DNA of 34,242 nucleotides from an uncultured Oscillospiraceae bacterium. GTDB taxonomy: Bacteria; Bacillota; Clostridia; Oscillospirales; Oscillospiraceae. The DNA is taken from positions 1 to 34,242 of the forward strand of contig CALWYB010000026.1 of assembly GCA_944385665.1 (NCBI GenBank), given 5' to 3'. The notes under the pieces are model-generated. The model searched no databases, was not told the origin of the DNA, and saw nothing but the letters and a program-made list of their open reading frames with translations. Shown piece after piece: positions 16,670 through 23,343 of the stretch; within the stretch, counting starts at the first letter, position 1; each line of letters opens with the position of its first letter. The position numbers and the translations under genes were made by a program.

Positions 16670-17239
16670 TTACCCCTCCTTGCTTTCCAGAGAAGCCAGG
16701 TAGGCCGCCGGGCCGCTTTCGTACAGATCGCCACCGTGAGCGTCCAGAATTACCGTAAGGGGAAAATCCTTTACTTCCAAACGGCGGACGGCCTCGCAGC
16801 CCAGATCCTCCCAGCAGATGATTTCCAGCTTTTTTACGCTGCCCGCCATCAGAGCGCCGGCGCCCCCCAGGGCGGCCAGATACACCGCTCCGTTGCGTAC
16901 CACCGCGTCCTTCACCGCCTGGTTGCGCTTGCCCTTGCCGATCATGATAGACTGGCCCAGATCCAGCAGCCGGGGGGAGTAGGCATCCATCCGTCCGCTG
17001 GTGGTGGGGCCGGCGGAGCCGATGACCTGTCCGGGTTTTTCGGGGGTGGGTCCCACGTAGTAGATGGCGCTGCCCTCCAGAGGGAAGGGCAGGGGCTCTC
17101 CGGCGTCCAGCCGCTCCATGAGCCGCTTGTGGGCGGCGTCCCGGGCGGTGTACACCACCCCGGAGAGGAGCACGGTATCTCCGGCCCGCAGGGGGGCCAG
17201 GTCCTCCCGGGTGACAGGAGTGGTCAATTTATATTGCAT
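16670..17239 (-). CDS. Fe-S hydro-lyase beta subunit (fumarate hydratase / tartrate dehydratase type)
   Basis: Supplies the swivelling domain of a two-subunit class I fumarase; corresponds to the C-terminal third of single-chain FumA. The 189 residues show the hallmark sequences AGDTVLLSGVVYTARDAAH near the start, YYVGPTPEKPGQVIGSAGPTTSGRMD (read in parts) with the substrate-binding TTSGRMD, and MIGKGKR. The start ATG 17239 has AGGAGG eight bases upstream; a nearer ATG is out of frame. It follows the alpha subunit by 14 bp. Sequence alone cannot separate fumarase from L-tartrate dehydratase; fumarase is more usual in this bacterial group. Confidence 0.93.
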   Translation of the reverse strand: MQYKLTTPVTREDLAPLRAGDTVLLSGVVYTARDAAHKRLMERLDAGEPLPFPLEGSAIYYVGPTPEKPGQVIGSAGPTTSGRMDAYSPRLLDLGQSIMIGKGKRNQAVKDAVVRNGAVYLAALGGAGALMAGSVKKLEIICWEDLGCEAVRRLEVKDFPLTVILDAHGGDLYESGPAAYLASLESKEG

Positions 17240-17253
17240 GACATGGACCTCCT

Positions 17254-18093
17254 TTACAGCTCTGCCGTGGCCCGGCGGGTCACGTGGCAGCTCACGTTGA
17301 CGGCTACCGGCAGCCCGGCCACGTGGGTGGGGGCGGTTTCAATGGACAGCCCCAGGCAGGTGGTCTGTCCGCCGAAGCCCTGGGGGCCGACCCCCAGAGC
17401 GTTGATGGACGCTAGCAGCTCCTGCTCCAGCTGGGCGTAGTAGGGGTCGGGGTTGGGCTGGTCGATGGGGCGCAGCAGGGCGTGCTTGGCCAGATAGACC
17501 ACCTTGTCAAAGCTGCCGCCGATGCCGATGCCCAGCACGATGGGGGGGCAGGGGTTGGAGCCGGCCAGACGCACGGTCTCGATGACAAAGTTCTTTACGC
17601 CCTCCACACCGTCGGCGGGTTTCAGCATCCCCAGGCGGCTCATGTTCTCGCTGCCGAAGCCCTTGGGGGCCACGGTGAGGGTGCACCGGTCCCCGGGCAC
17701 CAGGCGGACCGTGATGGCGGCGGGAGTGTTGTCCTCTGTGTTCACCCGGCGCAGAGGGTCGCCCACAATGGACTTGCGGAGATACCCTTCGCCGTAGCCC
17801 TGGCGCACGCCCTCGTGGATGGCAGCCTCAAAGTCCCCCTCGATGTGCACATCCTGACCCAGTTCCACAAATACGCAGGCCATGCCGGTGTCCTGGCAGA
17901 CGGGCATGTGGGTCTGCTCGGCCAGTTTCATGTTGTCCCACAGCAGGCCCAGAGTCTCCTTGGCCAGAGGCCAGGGCTCCGCCTTGCGCTGCCGGTCCAG
18001 GGCGGCGACGATATCGGCGGGCAGGTAGGTGTTGGCCTGGATGCACAGGCGGGCCACCGCCTCGGTCAGGGCGGCGGCTTGGATGGTACGCAT
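17254..18093 (-). CDS. Fe-S hydro-lyase alpha subunit (fumarate hydratase / tartrate dehydratase type)
   Basis: Carries the catalytic 4Fe-4S cluster that hydrates fumarate to malate (or dehydrates tartrate). The 279 residues contain the three cluster Cys contexts: PVCQDTGMACVF, AGSNPCPPIVLGIGIGG and GGQTTCLGL. GIGGSFDKV and the ETAPTHVAGLPVAVN segment are also typical. Two in-frame ATGs are 6 bases apart; the second (18093) is chosen because the GAGGGA site is 8 bases from it but only 2 from the first. The oxygen-sensitive enzyme fits an anaerobe. It is the first gene of the three-gene unit ending at the hairpin 15997-16022. Confidence 0.93.
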   Translation of the reverse strand: MRTIQAAALTEAVARLCIQANTYLPADIVAALDRQRKAEPWPLAKETLGLLWDNMKLAEQTHMPVCQDTGMACVFVELGQDVHIEGDFEAAIHEGVRQGYGEGYLRKSIVGDPLRRVNTEDNTPAAITVRLVPGDRCTLTVAPKGFGSENMSRLGMLKPADGVEGVKNFVIETVRLAGSNPCPPIVLGIGIGGSFDKVVYLAKHALLRPIDQPNPDPYYAQLEQELLASINALGVGPQGFGGQTTCLGLSIETAPTHVAGLPVAVNVSCHVTRRATAEL

Positions 18094-18160
18094 ACACATT
18101 CCCTCTTTCTCGCGTTTTTCTCCATTGTACCAAAACCGTGCCCGCTTTTCCAGCGCAGGG

Positions 18161-18192
18161 CAAAAAAATCCCGCCGGGGGTTCCGGCGGGAT
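18161..18192 (-). terminator. Terminator of the ECF sigma operon
   Basis: ATCCCGCCGG / CCGGCGGGAT (18168-18177 with 18183-18192), loop of five. On the minus strand TTTTTTTGCCC follows. It begins six bases past the stop of the gene at 18199. Confidence 0.88.
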
Positions 18193-18198
18193 GTTCAG

Positions 18199-19776
18199 TC
18201 ACTGGGGGAAGGGAGCAAGATGCTCAAACGATCCATAGGCAGAACGGATGGAGCCATAATCTCTGGAAGAACCGGAGCCGCCCAGGTCGTCAATGGAGCG
18301 GAAGGGGTAGTGGAGCAGGCTGGTCTGGCGGCGCAGGAAGAGATAGGAGTAATCGTAGTAATCATAGGTGTTTTCCGCGTCCAATTCCCGGCTGGCATCT
18401 GCAGTGTAGGCCAGATAGCCGCCCAGCGCGGTGGCCTTTTGGGGGATGGAGAAGGAGAAATAGGGAGAGTAGTGGAGGTGTCCCAGTCGCTTCAGTTCTT
18501 CCTCGTACCACCATTGCTGCTCCTCGGTGAGCTCTTCGGCAGTCTGGCCGCCTGCCAGCTGCACCTGGGGATGAGAGAGATAAATGGTCTCCCCCTCCTG
18601 CCAGAACAGGGCGGAGGTGTAATCCTCATTGGAATAGGTGCTCGACACATCCAGGGAGAACTGCTCCTGAAGCCGCAGAGCAGGCAGGGTGTCATACTGG
18701 AAGAAGTGGTACCACCGTACCTGCCCCTGGGGAAGAAAGACCAGCCACACGGAGAAGCGGGCCTGGGCGTCGTCTAACTGGACAAGAAGATCGTTTCCTT
18801 CGGTTTGGAGGGCCGTGTCATCCGAGAGGTCCAGGTCGCGCCAGGACCCGGTCTCCACGGCGTAGGCGTCCTTGCAGCGTGCCAGCTCCCCTTCGTCCAG
18901 GGTGTCAGCCAGCTCCTGGGGCAGGCCCAGCTCTATCAGATGGTCCCGCACCGCGGTCTGTTCCCCGGCCAGGGAGGCGGTGACTTCCCGGGCCTCTCCG
19001 GTGGGCAGACGGCTGCTCAGCCATAGGGCGGGGAGGCTGGCCAGCAGCACCAGGAGAAACACGCCCAGGACAAAACGTCTGCCCGGCACGCAAACCGGAG
19101 CAGGAAGGATGTCATAGCCCCGGCCGGCCAGAGCCTCACTCTGGCGCAAAATACAGACCAGCAGATAGATCTGGAATACGATGACGGCAAGAAGCCGGCC
19201 ATAATGGAGCCACGGATTGGTAATGGATACGCCCAACAAGCTGGGTTCCGTGGCCGGTTCCAGGGTGGCCCACAGGGTGACAGCCAGGGCCAGCAGGTAG
19301 GCGATCAGTCCCCGGCCCAGCCAGTCCCTGGGTTTTTCTCCCGTGATCGAGACAAAGCGGCGGCGGATACCGGCGCGCAGGGCGAAGAGCAGTACCACGT
19401 TGGCGGCCGCCGTCAGGGCGAGGAGAAAGCCGTTGGTCCAGACATTCTCTTCCAGAGCCGCCAGCAGAGGGGTGGCGGCGAGAATATCTGCGGCCATGTG
19501 GAACACCAGCAGGAAGGCGGACAGGCCCCAGCACAGGGTGAACCAGGGGTCACTTTTCCGCAGGGAGCGGTAGCCTAGATAGAGGAGGGTGGCTCCCAGC
19601 AGGGGCAGCAGGTACTGGAGGTAGAAAAACTCAAATCGGAAGGTGATCAGCACCATGCCCCAGATAATTTTGCGGATAGAGGCCTGCCAGGGGGTGTAGT
19701 CGTGTACCTCGGGAGCGGGGGGTGGGAGCTGGGACATTTCGTCCATCAGTTGGAGGTCAAATTCATCCGGCTTCAT
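18199..19776 (-). CDS. Multi-pass membrane protein, candidate partner or anti-sigma of the ECF sigma factor
   Basis: A 525-residue protein of no family I recognise. Residues 1-35 are a soluble acidic/Pro-rich head. Hydrophobic segments lie at about 36-68, 78-100, 115-135, 154-172, 193-210 and 234-254. The remaining 270 residues form a hydrophilic domain rich in Tyr, Glu, Gln and Trp, with LVFLPQGQVRWYHFFQYD and a Tyr-rich run near the end. Its ATG overlaps the sigma-factor stop as ATGA, so translation is coupled. Known anti-sigma factors lie in this position, with a cytoplasmic head that binds sigma, but here no ASD or zinc-binding HxxxCxxC motif is visible. Function is inferred from position only. 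Confidence 0.9.
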   Translation of the reverse strand: MKPDEFDLQLMDEMSQLPPPAPEVHDYTPWQASIRKIIWGMVLITFRFEFFYLQYLLPLLGATLLYLGYRSLRKSDPWFTLCWGLSAFLLVFHMAADILAATPLLAALEENVWTNGFLLALTAAANVVLLFALRAGIRRRFVSITGEKPRDWLGRGLIAYLLALAVTLWATLEPATEPSLLGVSITNPWLHYGRLLAVIVFQIYLLVCILRQSEALAGRGYDILPAPVCVPGRRFVLGVFLLVLLASLPALWLSSRLPTGEAREVTASLAGEQTAVRDHLIELGLPQELADTLDEGELARCKDAYAVETGSWRDLDLSDDTALQTEGNDLLVQLDDAQARFSVWLVFLPQGQVRWYHFFQYDTLPALRLQEQFSLDVSSTYSNEDYTSALFWQEGETIYLSHPQVQLAGGQTAEELTEEQQWWYEEELKRLGHLHYSPYFSFSIPQKATALGGYLAYTADASRELDAENTYDYYDYSYLFLRRQTSLLHYPFRSIDDLGGSGSSRDYGSIRSAYGSFEHLAPFPQ

Positions 19777-20312
19777 GTGGCGTCACCTCCTAACAAGGTT
19801 TGCAGGCGTTTGCGGATGCGGTAGAGCCGCCCCTCCACCGCTCGCTCCGTGGTGCCCAGCTCGGCGGCGATGCGGGCGGTGGACTGGAGGTAGTAGTATT
19901 TGCGGTAGAAGAGGGTGCGGTCCCGGGCGGACAACTTGGACAGAGCCTCCTGGAGCTGCTGGACCCGCTCCTGGCGCAGTACCTGCTCCTCCGGTCCGGG
20001 GGAGGGGTCGGGATGGCGGGGGTCCAGGGATTCAGAAGTTCCATGGCGGCGCTGAGACCGCAGGTGGTCGTAGGCGGCGTTGCGGCACAGAGCGGTCAGC
20101 CAGGTGGTGGGACTGGCCTTTTCCCGGTCGTATTGGTGCCGCCCCTCCCACAGCTTGGAGCGGACCTGGGCCAGGCAGTCCTCCCGGTCCTGGGGATCGG
20201 AGAGCATGCCGCCGACAATGTAGCGCAGCATCCCGTCGTAGTGGGCCAGCAGATGCTCCAGGGCCTCGTGGTCGTCCTGGCCCAGACGTTCCATCCATGC
20301 CCATAGGTCCAT
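19773..20312 (-). CDS. ECF-type RNA polymerase sigma factor
   Basis: Directs RNA polymerase to a specific set of promoters. The 179 residues have region 2 (about 12-85; DREDCLAQVRSKLWEG and FTWLTA-like TTWLTALCRNAAYDHLR), a linker rich in Pro and charged residues, and region 4 (about 115-175; ALSKLSARDRTLFYRKYYYLQSTARIAAELGTTERAVEGRLYR in pieces) with a good helix-turn-helix. AGGAGG is 7 bases before ATG 20312. It overlaps the membrane protein that follows by 4 bases. No clear ECF self-promoter (GGAAC-N16-CGTC type) was seen upstream, only a TATATA near 20345. Confidence 0.94.
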   Translation of the reverse strand: MDLWAWMERLGQDDHEALEHLLAHYDGMLRYIVGGMLSDPQDREDCLAQVRSKLWEGRHQYDREKASPTTWLTALCRNAAYDHLRSQRRHGTSESLDPRHPDPSPGPEEQVLRQERVQQLQEALSKLSARDRTLFYRKYYYLQSTARIAAELGTTERAVEGRLYRIRKRLQTLLGGDAT

Positions 20313-20372
20313 GTCCTCACCTCCTGGTTTTTGTTTCTATTGGTATATACGTGGCTGGGCGGGAAATCCCAC

Positions 20373-20405
20373 AAAAAAATTTGCCCCGGGCTGACAGCTC
20401 GGGGC
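20373..20405 (-). terminator. Terminator of the DUF554 gene
   Basis: A 10-pair stem from 20383 to 20405 with one G-U pair and loop GAC. On the minus strand it is followed by AAATTTTTTTG. It lies 11 bp past the DUF554 stop. Confidence 0.82.
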
Positions 20406-20416
20406 GAAAGAGAAGA

Positions 20417-21160
20417 TTAGAAGGGAAGCAGGGGACCGGCGGCGGTAAAGACCGCCCCAAAGACCAGGGCGGGCAGCATATTGGCCACCTTGAATTTGGT
20501 GCCGAAGCACAGGTTGACGCCCACACAGAAGATGAGCATGCTGCCCAGAAAGGACAGGTTGTCAATGACGGGCTGGCTGAAGACAGGGGAGAGAAGTCCG
20601 GCGCACAGGGTGACCACACCCTGGAGCACGCCCACCGGCAACGCGGAGAAGATGGCCCCTTTGCCGTAGGTGGAGGCGAAGATCATGACAATGAGAAAAT
20701 CCAGGATGGACTTGGTGTAGAGGGTGGAGGGGTCGCCGGACAGGCCGTCCTGGATGGAGCCCACAATGGCCATAGCTCCGATGCACACGGTGAGGGAGGC
20801 GGTGACAAAGCCCTGGACAAACTGGTTGTCCCCTCCCTTGCGGTCGGCCCGGGCTTTCAGCCAAACTCCCAGCCGCTCCATCTTGCCGTCAAAGTCGAAG
20901 AATTCTCCTACCAGAGTGCCCAGCGCCAGGGAGAGGATCATGAATAAGGTATCCCGGGTGCTGACGGTGGACAAGCTACCCTCAGAGACTACCAGCATTC
21001 CGCACAGGGCGCCGCCTGCCCCGATAAACAGGGTGGCCAGGCCCAGGGAGCGGATGATACTGTCCTGATAGTGCTCCTTCAGCCCGCCTTTGGCCAAAAG
21101 GCCGATACAGCCGCCCACTGCAATGGCCAGTACGTTGGCGATGGTACCCATGCCCACCAT
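20417..21160 (-). CDS. DUF554 family membrane protein (YdfK-like)
   Basis: A 247-residue integral membrane protein with about seven hydrophobic segments. The start VGMGTIANVLAIAVGGCIGLLAKGG (in part), the ALGTLVGEFFDFDGKMERLG motif, FVTASLTVCIGAMAIVGSIQDGL and the ending with GVNLCFG and KVANMLPALV are the signatures of DUF554 (E. coli YqgA / B. subtilis YdfK). The biochemical role is unknown; a small-molecule transporter is often supposed. ATG 21160 is chosen because GGAGGG is 7 bases upstream. A longer frame to 21187 lies within the promoter-proximal inverted repeat. A single gene unit. Confidence 0.93.
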   Translation of the reverse strand: MVGMGTIANVLAIAVGGCIGLLAKGGLKEHYQDSIIRSLGLATLFIGAGGALCGMLVVSEGSLSTVSTRDTLFMILSLALGTLVGEFFDFDGKMERLGVWLKARADRKGGDNQFVQGFVTASLTVCIGAMAIVGSIQDGLSGDPSTLYTKSILDFLIVMIFASTYGKGAIFSALPVGVLQGVVTLCAGLLSPVFSQPVIDNLSFLGSMLIFCVGVNLCFGTKFKVANMLPALVFGAVFTAAGPLLPF

Positions 21161-21165
21161 AAAAA

Positions 21166-21219
21166 ATCCCTCCAAAATCTGTAGCACTAAGAAGATAGTA
21201 TAGCAGATTTTGGAGGGAT
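21166..21219. repeat. Perfect 16-bp inverted repeat enclosing the DUF554 promoter
   Basis: ATCCCTCCAAAATCTG (21166-21181) and CAGATTTTGGAGGGAT (21204-21219) with a 22-bp spacer. On the minus strand the second arm contains the DUF554 ribosome site and runs into TTTTTTATG, so a transcript entering from upstream would form a terminator-like hairpin that hides the ribosome site. Confidence 0.85.
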
Positions 21220-21224
21220 GTCAA
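21197..21224 (-). promoter_or_regulatory. Candidate sigma-A promoter of the DUF554 gene
   Basis: On the minus strand, perfect TTGACA (21224-21219), 16-bp spacer, TATACT (21202-21197). Start near 21190. The spacer is the outer arm of the 16-bp inverted repeat. Confidence 0.6.
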
Positions 21225-21253
21225 AGGAGCGGGAAACTTTCCGGATTCTGTCA

Positions 21254-21282
21254 TTGACAGAGGAAGAGGATTCCTGTATCCT
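21254..21282 (+). promoter_or_regulatory. Candidate sigma-A promoter of the sulfite-reductase-like gene
   Basis: Perfect TTGACA (21254-21259), 17-bp spacer, TATCCT (21277-21282). Start near 21289, eight bases before the structured leader begins. Confidence 0.5.
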
Positions 21283-21296
21283 GGTATTTGTAAAAA

Positions 21297-21397
21297 TGTG
21301 CCCTGAGTCTGCCGCATGGCGGCGGGAGGTGGGGAAGTCTCCTTGGACTCCGGGCACAGGCACGTTATGTGCCCCGTGGAAGCGGCAGCTTCCACGG
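21297..21397 (+). ncRNA. Structured 5' leader of the sulfite-reductase-like gene, class unassigned
   Basis: Three consecutive foldbacks occupy almost the whole predicted 131-nt leader. First is a closing stem TGTGCCCTGAGTC / GACTCCGGGCACA (21297-21309 with 21346-21358), one mismatch in 13, enclosing two small hairpins (GCCGC-ATG-GCGGC at 21311-21323; GGAG/CTCC at 21325-21342): a three-way junction. Second is GGCAC-GTTAT-GTGCC (21359-21373). Third is CCGTGGAAGC-GGCA-GCTTCCACGG (21374-21397), ending seven bases before the GGGAGG ribosome site. No T-run follows, so control, if any, would be at translation. I could not match it to a known riboswitch. Confidence 0.55.
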
Positions 21398-21419
21398 AAC
21401 ATAGGGAGGTATTATAACT

Positions 21420-22346
21420 ATGAGTGAAAACAAGATCCCTCAAAGCGAGATCACCCGGGTCAAGGCCCTGGGCTTCCTGTGGGACAAGCGGACTGCCGAC
21501 CGGTTTAACGGTCGGGTCATCACCCGCAACGGAAAGATTACCGCCAAGGAGTGCCAGGTGGTGGCTGAGGCCGCCAAGAAGTTCGGCAGCGGCGAGATCT
21601 CCATGACCACCCGCCTGACCATGGAGATCCAGGGGGTCCCCTTCGAGAACATCGAGCCCCTGCGCCAGTATCTGAAGGAGCAGGCCGGTCTGGAGACCGG
21701 CGGCACCGGCGCCAAGGTCCGTCCGGTCATCTCCTGCAAGGGCACCACCTGCCAGTTCGGCCTCATTGACACCTACGCCCTGTCCAAGAAGATTCACGAG
21801 CGGTTCTTTGTGGGCTACAATCAGGTGAAGCTGCCCCACAAGTTCAAGATCGCCGTGGGCGGTTGCCCCAACAACTGCGTCAAGCCTGACCTGAACGACG
21901 TGGGCATCGTGGGCCAGCGGATTCCTCTGGTCCACCCGGAGCTGTGCAAGGGCTGCAAGATGTGCCAGAAGGAGTGCCCCATGCACGTGGCCAAGGTGGT
22001 GGATGGCAAGGCCACCATCGACCCCAACACCTGTAACCACTGCGGACGCTGCATCCGCAAGTGCCCCTTCCACGCCATTGAGGCCCAGACCACCGGTTAC
22101 CTCCTGTATCTGGGCGGCCGCTGGGGCAAGCGGACTGCCATGGGCCACCCCCTGGACACCATCTTCACTGAGGAGGAACAGGTGCTGGATATGGTGGAGA
22201 AGTGCCTGCTGCTCTTCAAGGCCTACGGCGAAACCAAGGAGCGCTTTGCCGACACGGTCAACCGCCTGGGCTTTGACAAGGTCCAGGAGATGCTGATGAG
22301 TGACGAGCTGCTCCAGCGCAAGGACGAGATCCTGGCTCAGGAATAA
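21420..22346 (+). CDS. Siroheme sulfite/nitrite reductase-like protein with two 4Fe-4S ferredoxin motifs
   Basis: A 308-residue cytoplasmic protein of the small, single-gene sulfite-reductase-like group found in anaerobes; electron acceptor not established. The N-terminal ferrodoxin-like half (GVPFENIEPL) leads to the siroheme/4Fe-4S site: Cys106-X4-Cys111 (SCKGTTCQFG) and Cys149-X3-Cys153 (GGCPNNC). The usual first spacing is X5, here X4. Inserted after it is a bacterial ferredoxin domain with CKGCKMCQKECP (176-187) and CNHCGRCIRKCP (205-216). No DsrAB, AsrAB or CysJ partner is nearby. GGGAGG lies 10 bases before the ATG. It has a structured leader and a terminator shared with transketolase, so it is monocistronic. 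Confidence 0.92.
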   Translation: MSENKIPQSEITRVKALGFLWDKRTADRFNGRVITRNGKITAKECQVVAEAAKKFGSGEISMTTRLTMEIQGVPFENIEPLRQYLKEQAGLETGGTGAKVRPVISCKGTTCQFGLIDTYALSKKIHERFFVGYNQVKLPHKFKIAVGGCPNNCVKPDLNDVGIVGQRIPLVHPELCKGCKMCQKECPMHVAKVVDGKATIDPNTCNHCGRCIRKCPFHAIEAQTTGYLLYLGGRWGKRTAMGHPLDTIFTEEEQVLDMVEKCLLLFKAYGETKERFADTVNRLGFDKVQEMLMSDELLQRKDEILAQE

Positions 22347-22353
22347 AACCAAT

Positions 22354-22388
22354 AAAAATGCCCCAGGCCAACCGCCTGGGGCATTTTT
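22354..22388. terminator. Bidirectional terminator
   Basis: AAAAATGCCCCAGGC (22354-22368) pairs with GCCTGGGGCATTTTT (22374-22388), loop CAACC. A/T tails flank the GC core on both sides, so it serves both the sulfite-reductase-like gene and the transketolase operon, which converge here. Confidence 0.9.
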
Positions 22389-22397
22389 ATATCCAAT

Positions 22398-23342
22398 TTA
22401 CTTGCCGCAGAAGTCCTTGGCCACCTCCACGATGTGCTCCGCGGACAGGCCGAACTGCTTGAGCAGGGCGGCGGCGGGGCCGGAGTGACCGAACTCGTCG
22501 TTGACGCCGATGCGGCGCACCGGGGTGGGGCACTTCTCGGACAGAACGCCGCAGACCGCCTCGCCCAGACCGCCGAGGATGTTGTGCTCCTCGCAGGTGA
22601 TGATCTTGCCGCAGTCCTGAGCGGCCTTCACCACCAGCTCCTCGTCCAGGGGCTTGATGGTAGCCATGTTGATGATCCGGGCGGAGATACCGGCCTCGGC
22701 CAGCACCTTGCCCGCCTCAATGGCCTCGGCCACCATCAGGCCGTTGGCAATGATGGCCACATCGGTGCCGTCCCGGAGCACCTCTCCCTTGCCGATCTGG
22801 AAGGTGTAGCCCTCCTCCTCGTGGAACACGGGGACGGCGGCGCGGCCGAAGCGGATGTAGACCGGGCCTACGTACTCGTAGGCGGCCTTCACCATGGCCC
22901 GGGCCTCCACGTCGTCGGCGGGGGACATGACCACCATGCCGGGGATGGAGCGCATGAGGGCGAAGTCCTCGCAGCACTGGTGGGAGGCGCCGTCCTCGCC
23001 CACGGAAATGCCGCCGTGGGTGGCGCCGATCTTCACATTCAGGTGGGGGTAGCCGATGGAGTTGCGCACCTGCTCAAAGGCGCGGCCGGCGGCGAACATG
23101 GCAAAGGTGGAGGCAAAGGGAACCAGTCCCATGGTGGAGGCGCCGGCGGCCACCGCCATCATATTGCCCTCGGCGATGCCGCAGTCAAAGTGGCGCTCAG
23201 GGAACGCCTTCTTGAAGGTGCCGGTCTTGGTGGCGCCGGCCAGGTCGGCGTCAAATACAATCAGGTCCTTATGCTCCGCGCCCAGCTCCTTCAGCGCGTT
23301 GCCGTAGCTGTCACGGGTTGCGATCTTTTTCACGTCTGCCAT
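22398..23342 (-). CDS. Transketolase, C-terminal subunit
   Basis: Pyrimidine-binding and C-terminal domains of a split transketolase of the non-oxidative pentose phosphate pathway. The 314 residues include ATRDSYGNALKEL, HFDCGIAEGNMMAVAAG with the catalytic Glu that activates thiamine diphosphate, a substrate-binding FASTFAMFAAGRAFEQVR stretch, GGISVGEDGASHQ and the C-terminal GHSGPAAALLKQFGL. It begins one base after the stop of the N-terminal subunit, so the two are coupled and form one heteromeric enzyme, as is common in Firmicutes and Archaea. Confidence 0.97.
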   Translation of the reverse strand: MADVKKIATRDSYGNALKELGAEHKDLIVFDADLAGATKTGTFKKAFPERHFDCGIAEGNMMAVAAGASTMGLVPFASTFAMFAAGRAFEQVRNSIGYPHLNVKIGATHGGISVGEDGASHQCCEDFALMRSIPGMVVMSPADDVEARAMVKAAYEYVGPVYIRFGRAAVPVFHEEEGYTFQIGKGEVLRDGTDVAIIANGLMVAEAIEAGKVLAEAGISARIINMATIKPLDEELVVKAAQDCGKIITCEEHNILGGLGEAVCGVLSEKCPTPVRRIGVNDEFGHSGPAAALLKQFGLSAEHIVEVAKDFCGK

Positions 23343-23343
23343 C

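Noticed and set aside
21297-21397. Assignment of the leader to cobalamin or Moco riboswitch because of GGGAGGTGGGGAAGTCTCC-like bases
   Set aside because: The conserved core boxes of those classes are not in the right order or number; left unassigned.
21218-21427. 69-codon plus-strand frame before the sulfite-reductase-like gene
   Set aside because: Its ATG sits on the inverted-repeat arm with the ribosome-like GGAGGG directly adjacent, and the frame is explained by the promoter and structured leader; no family seen.
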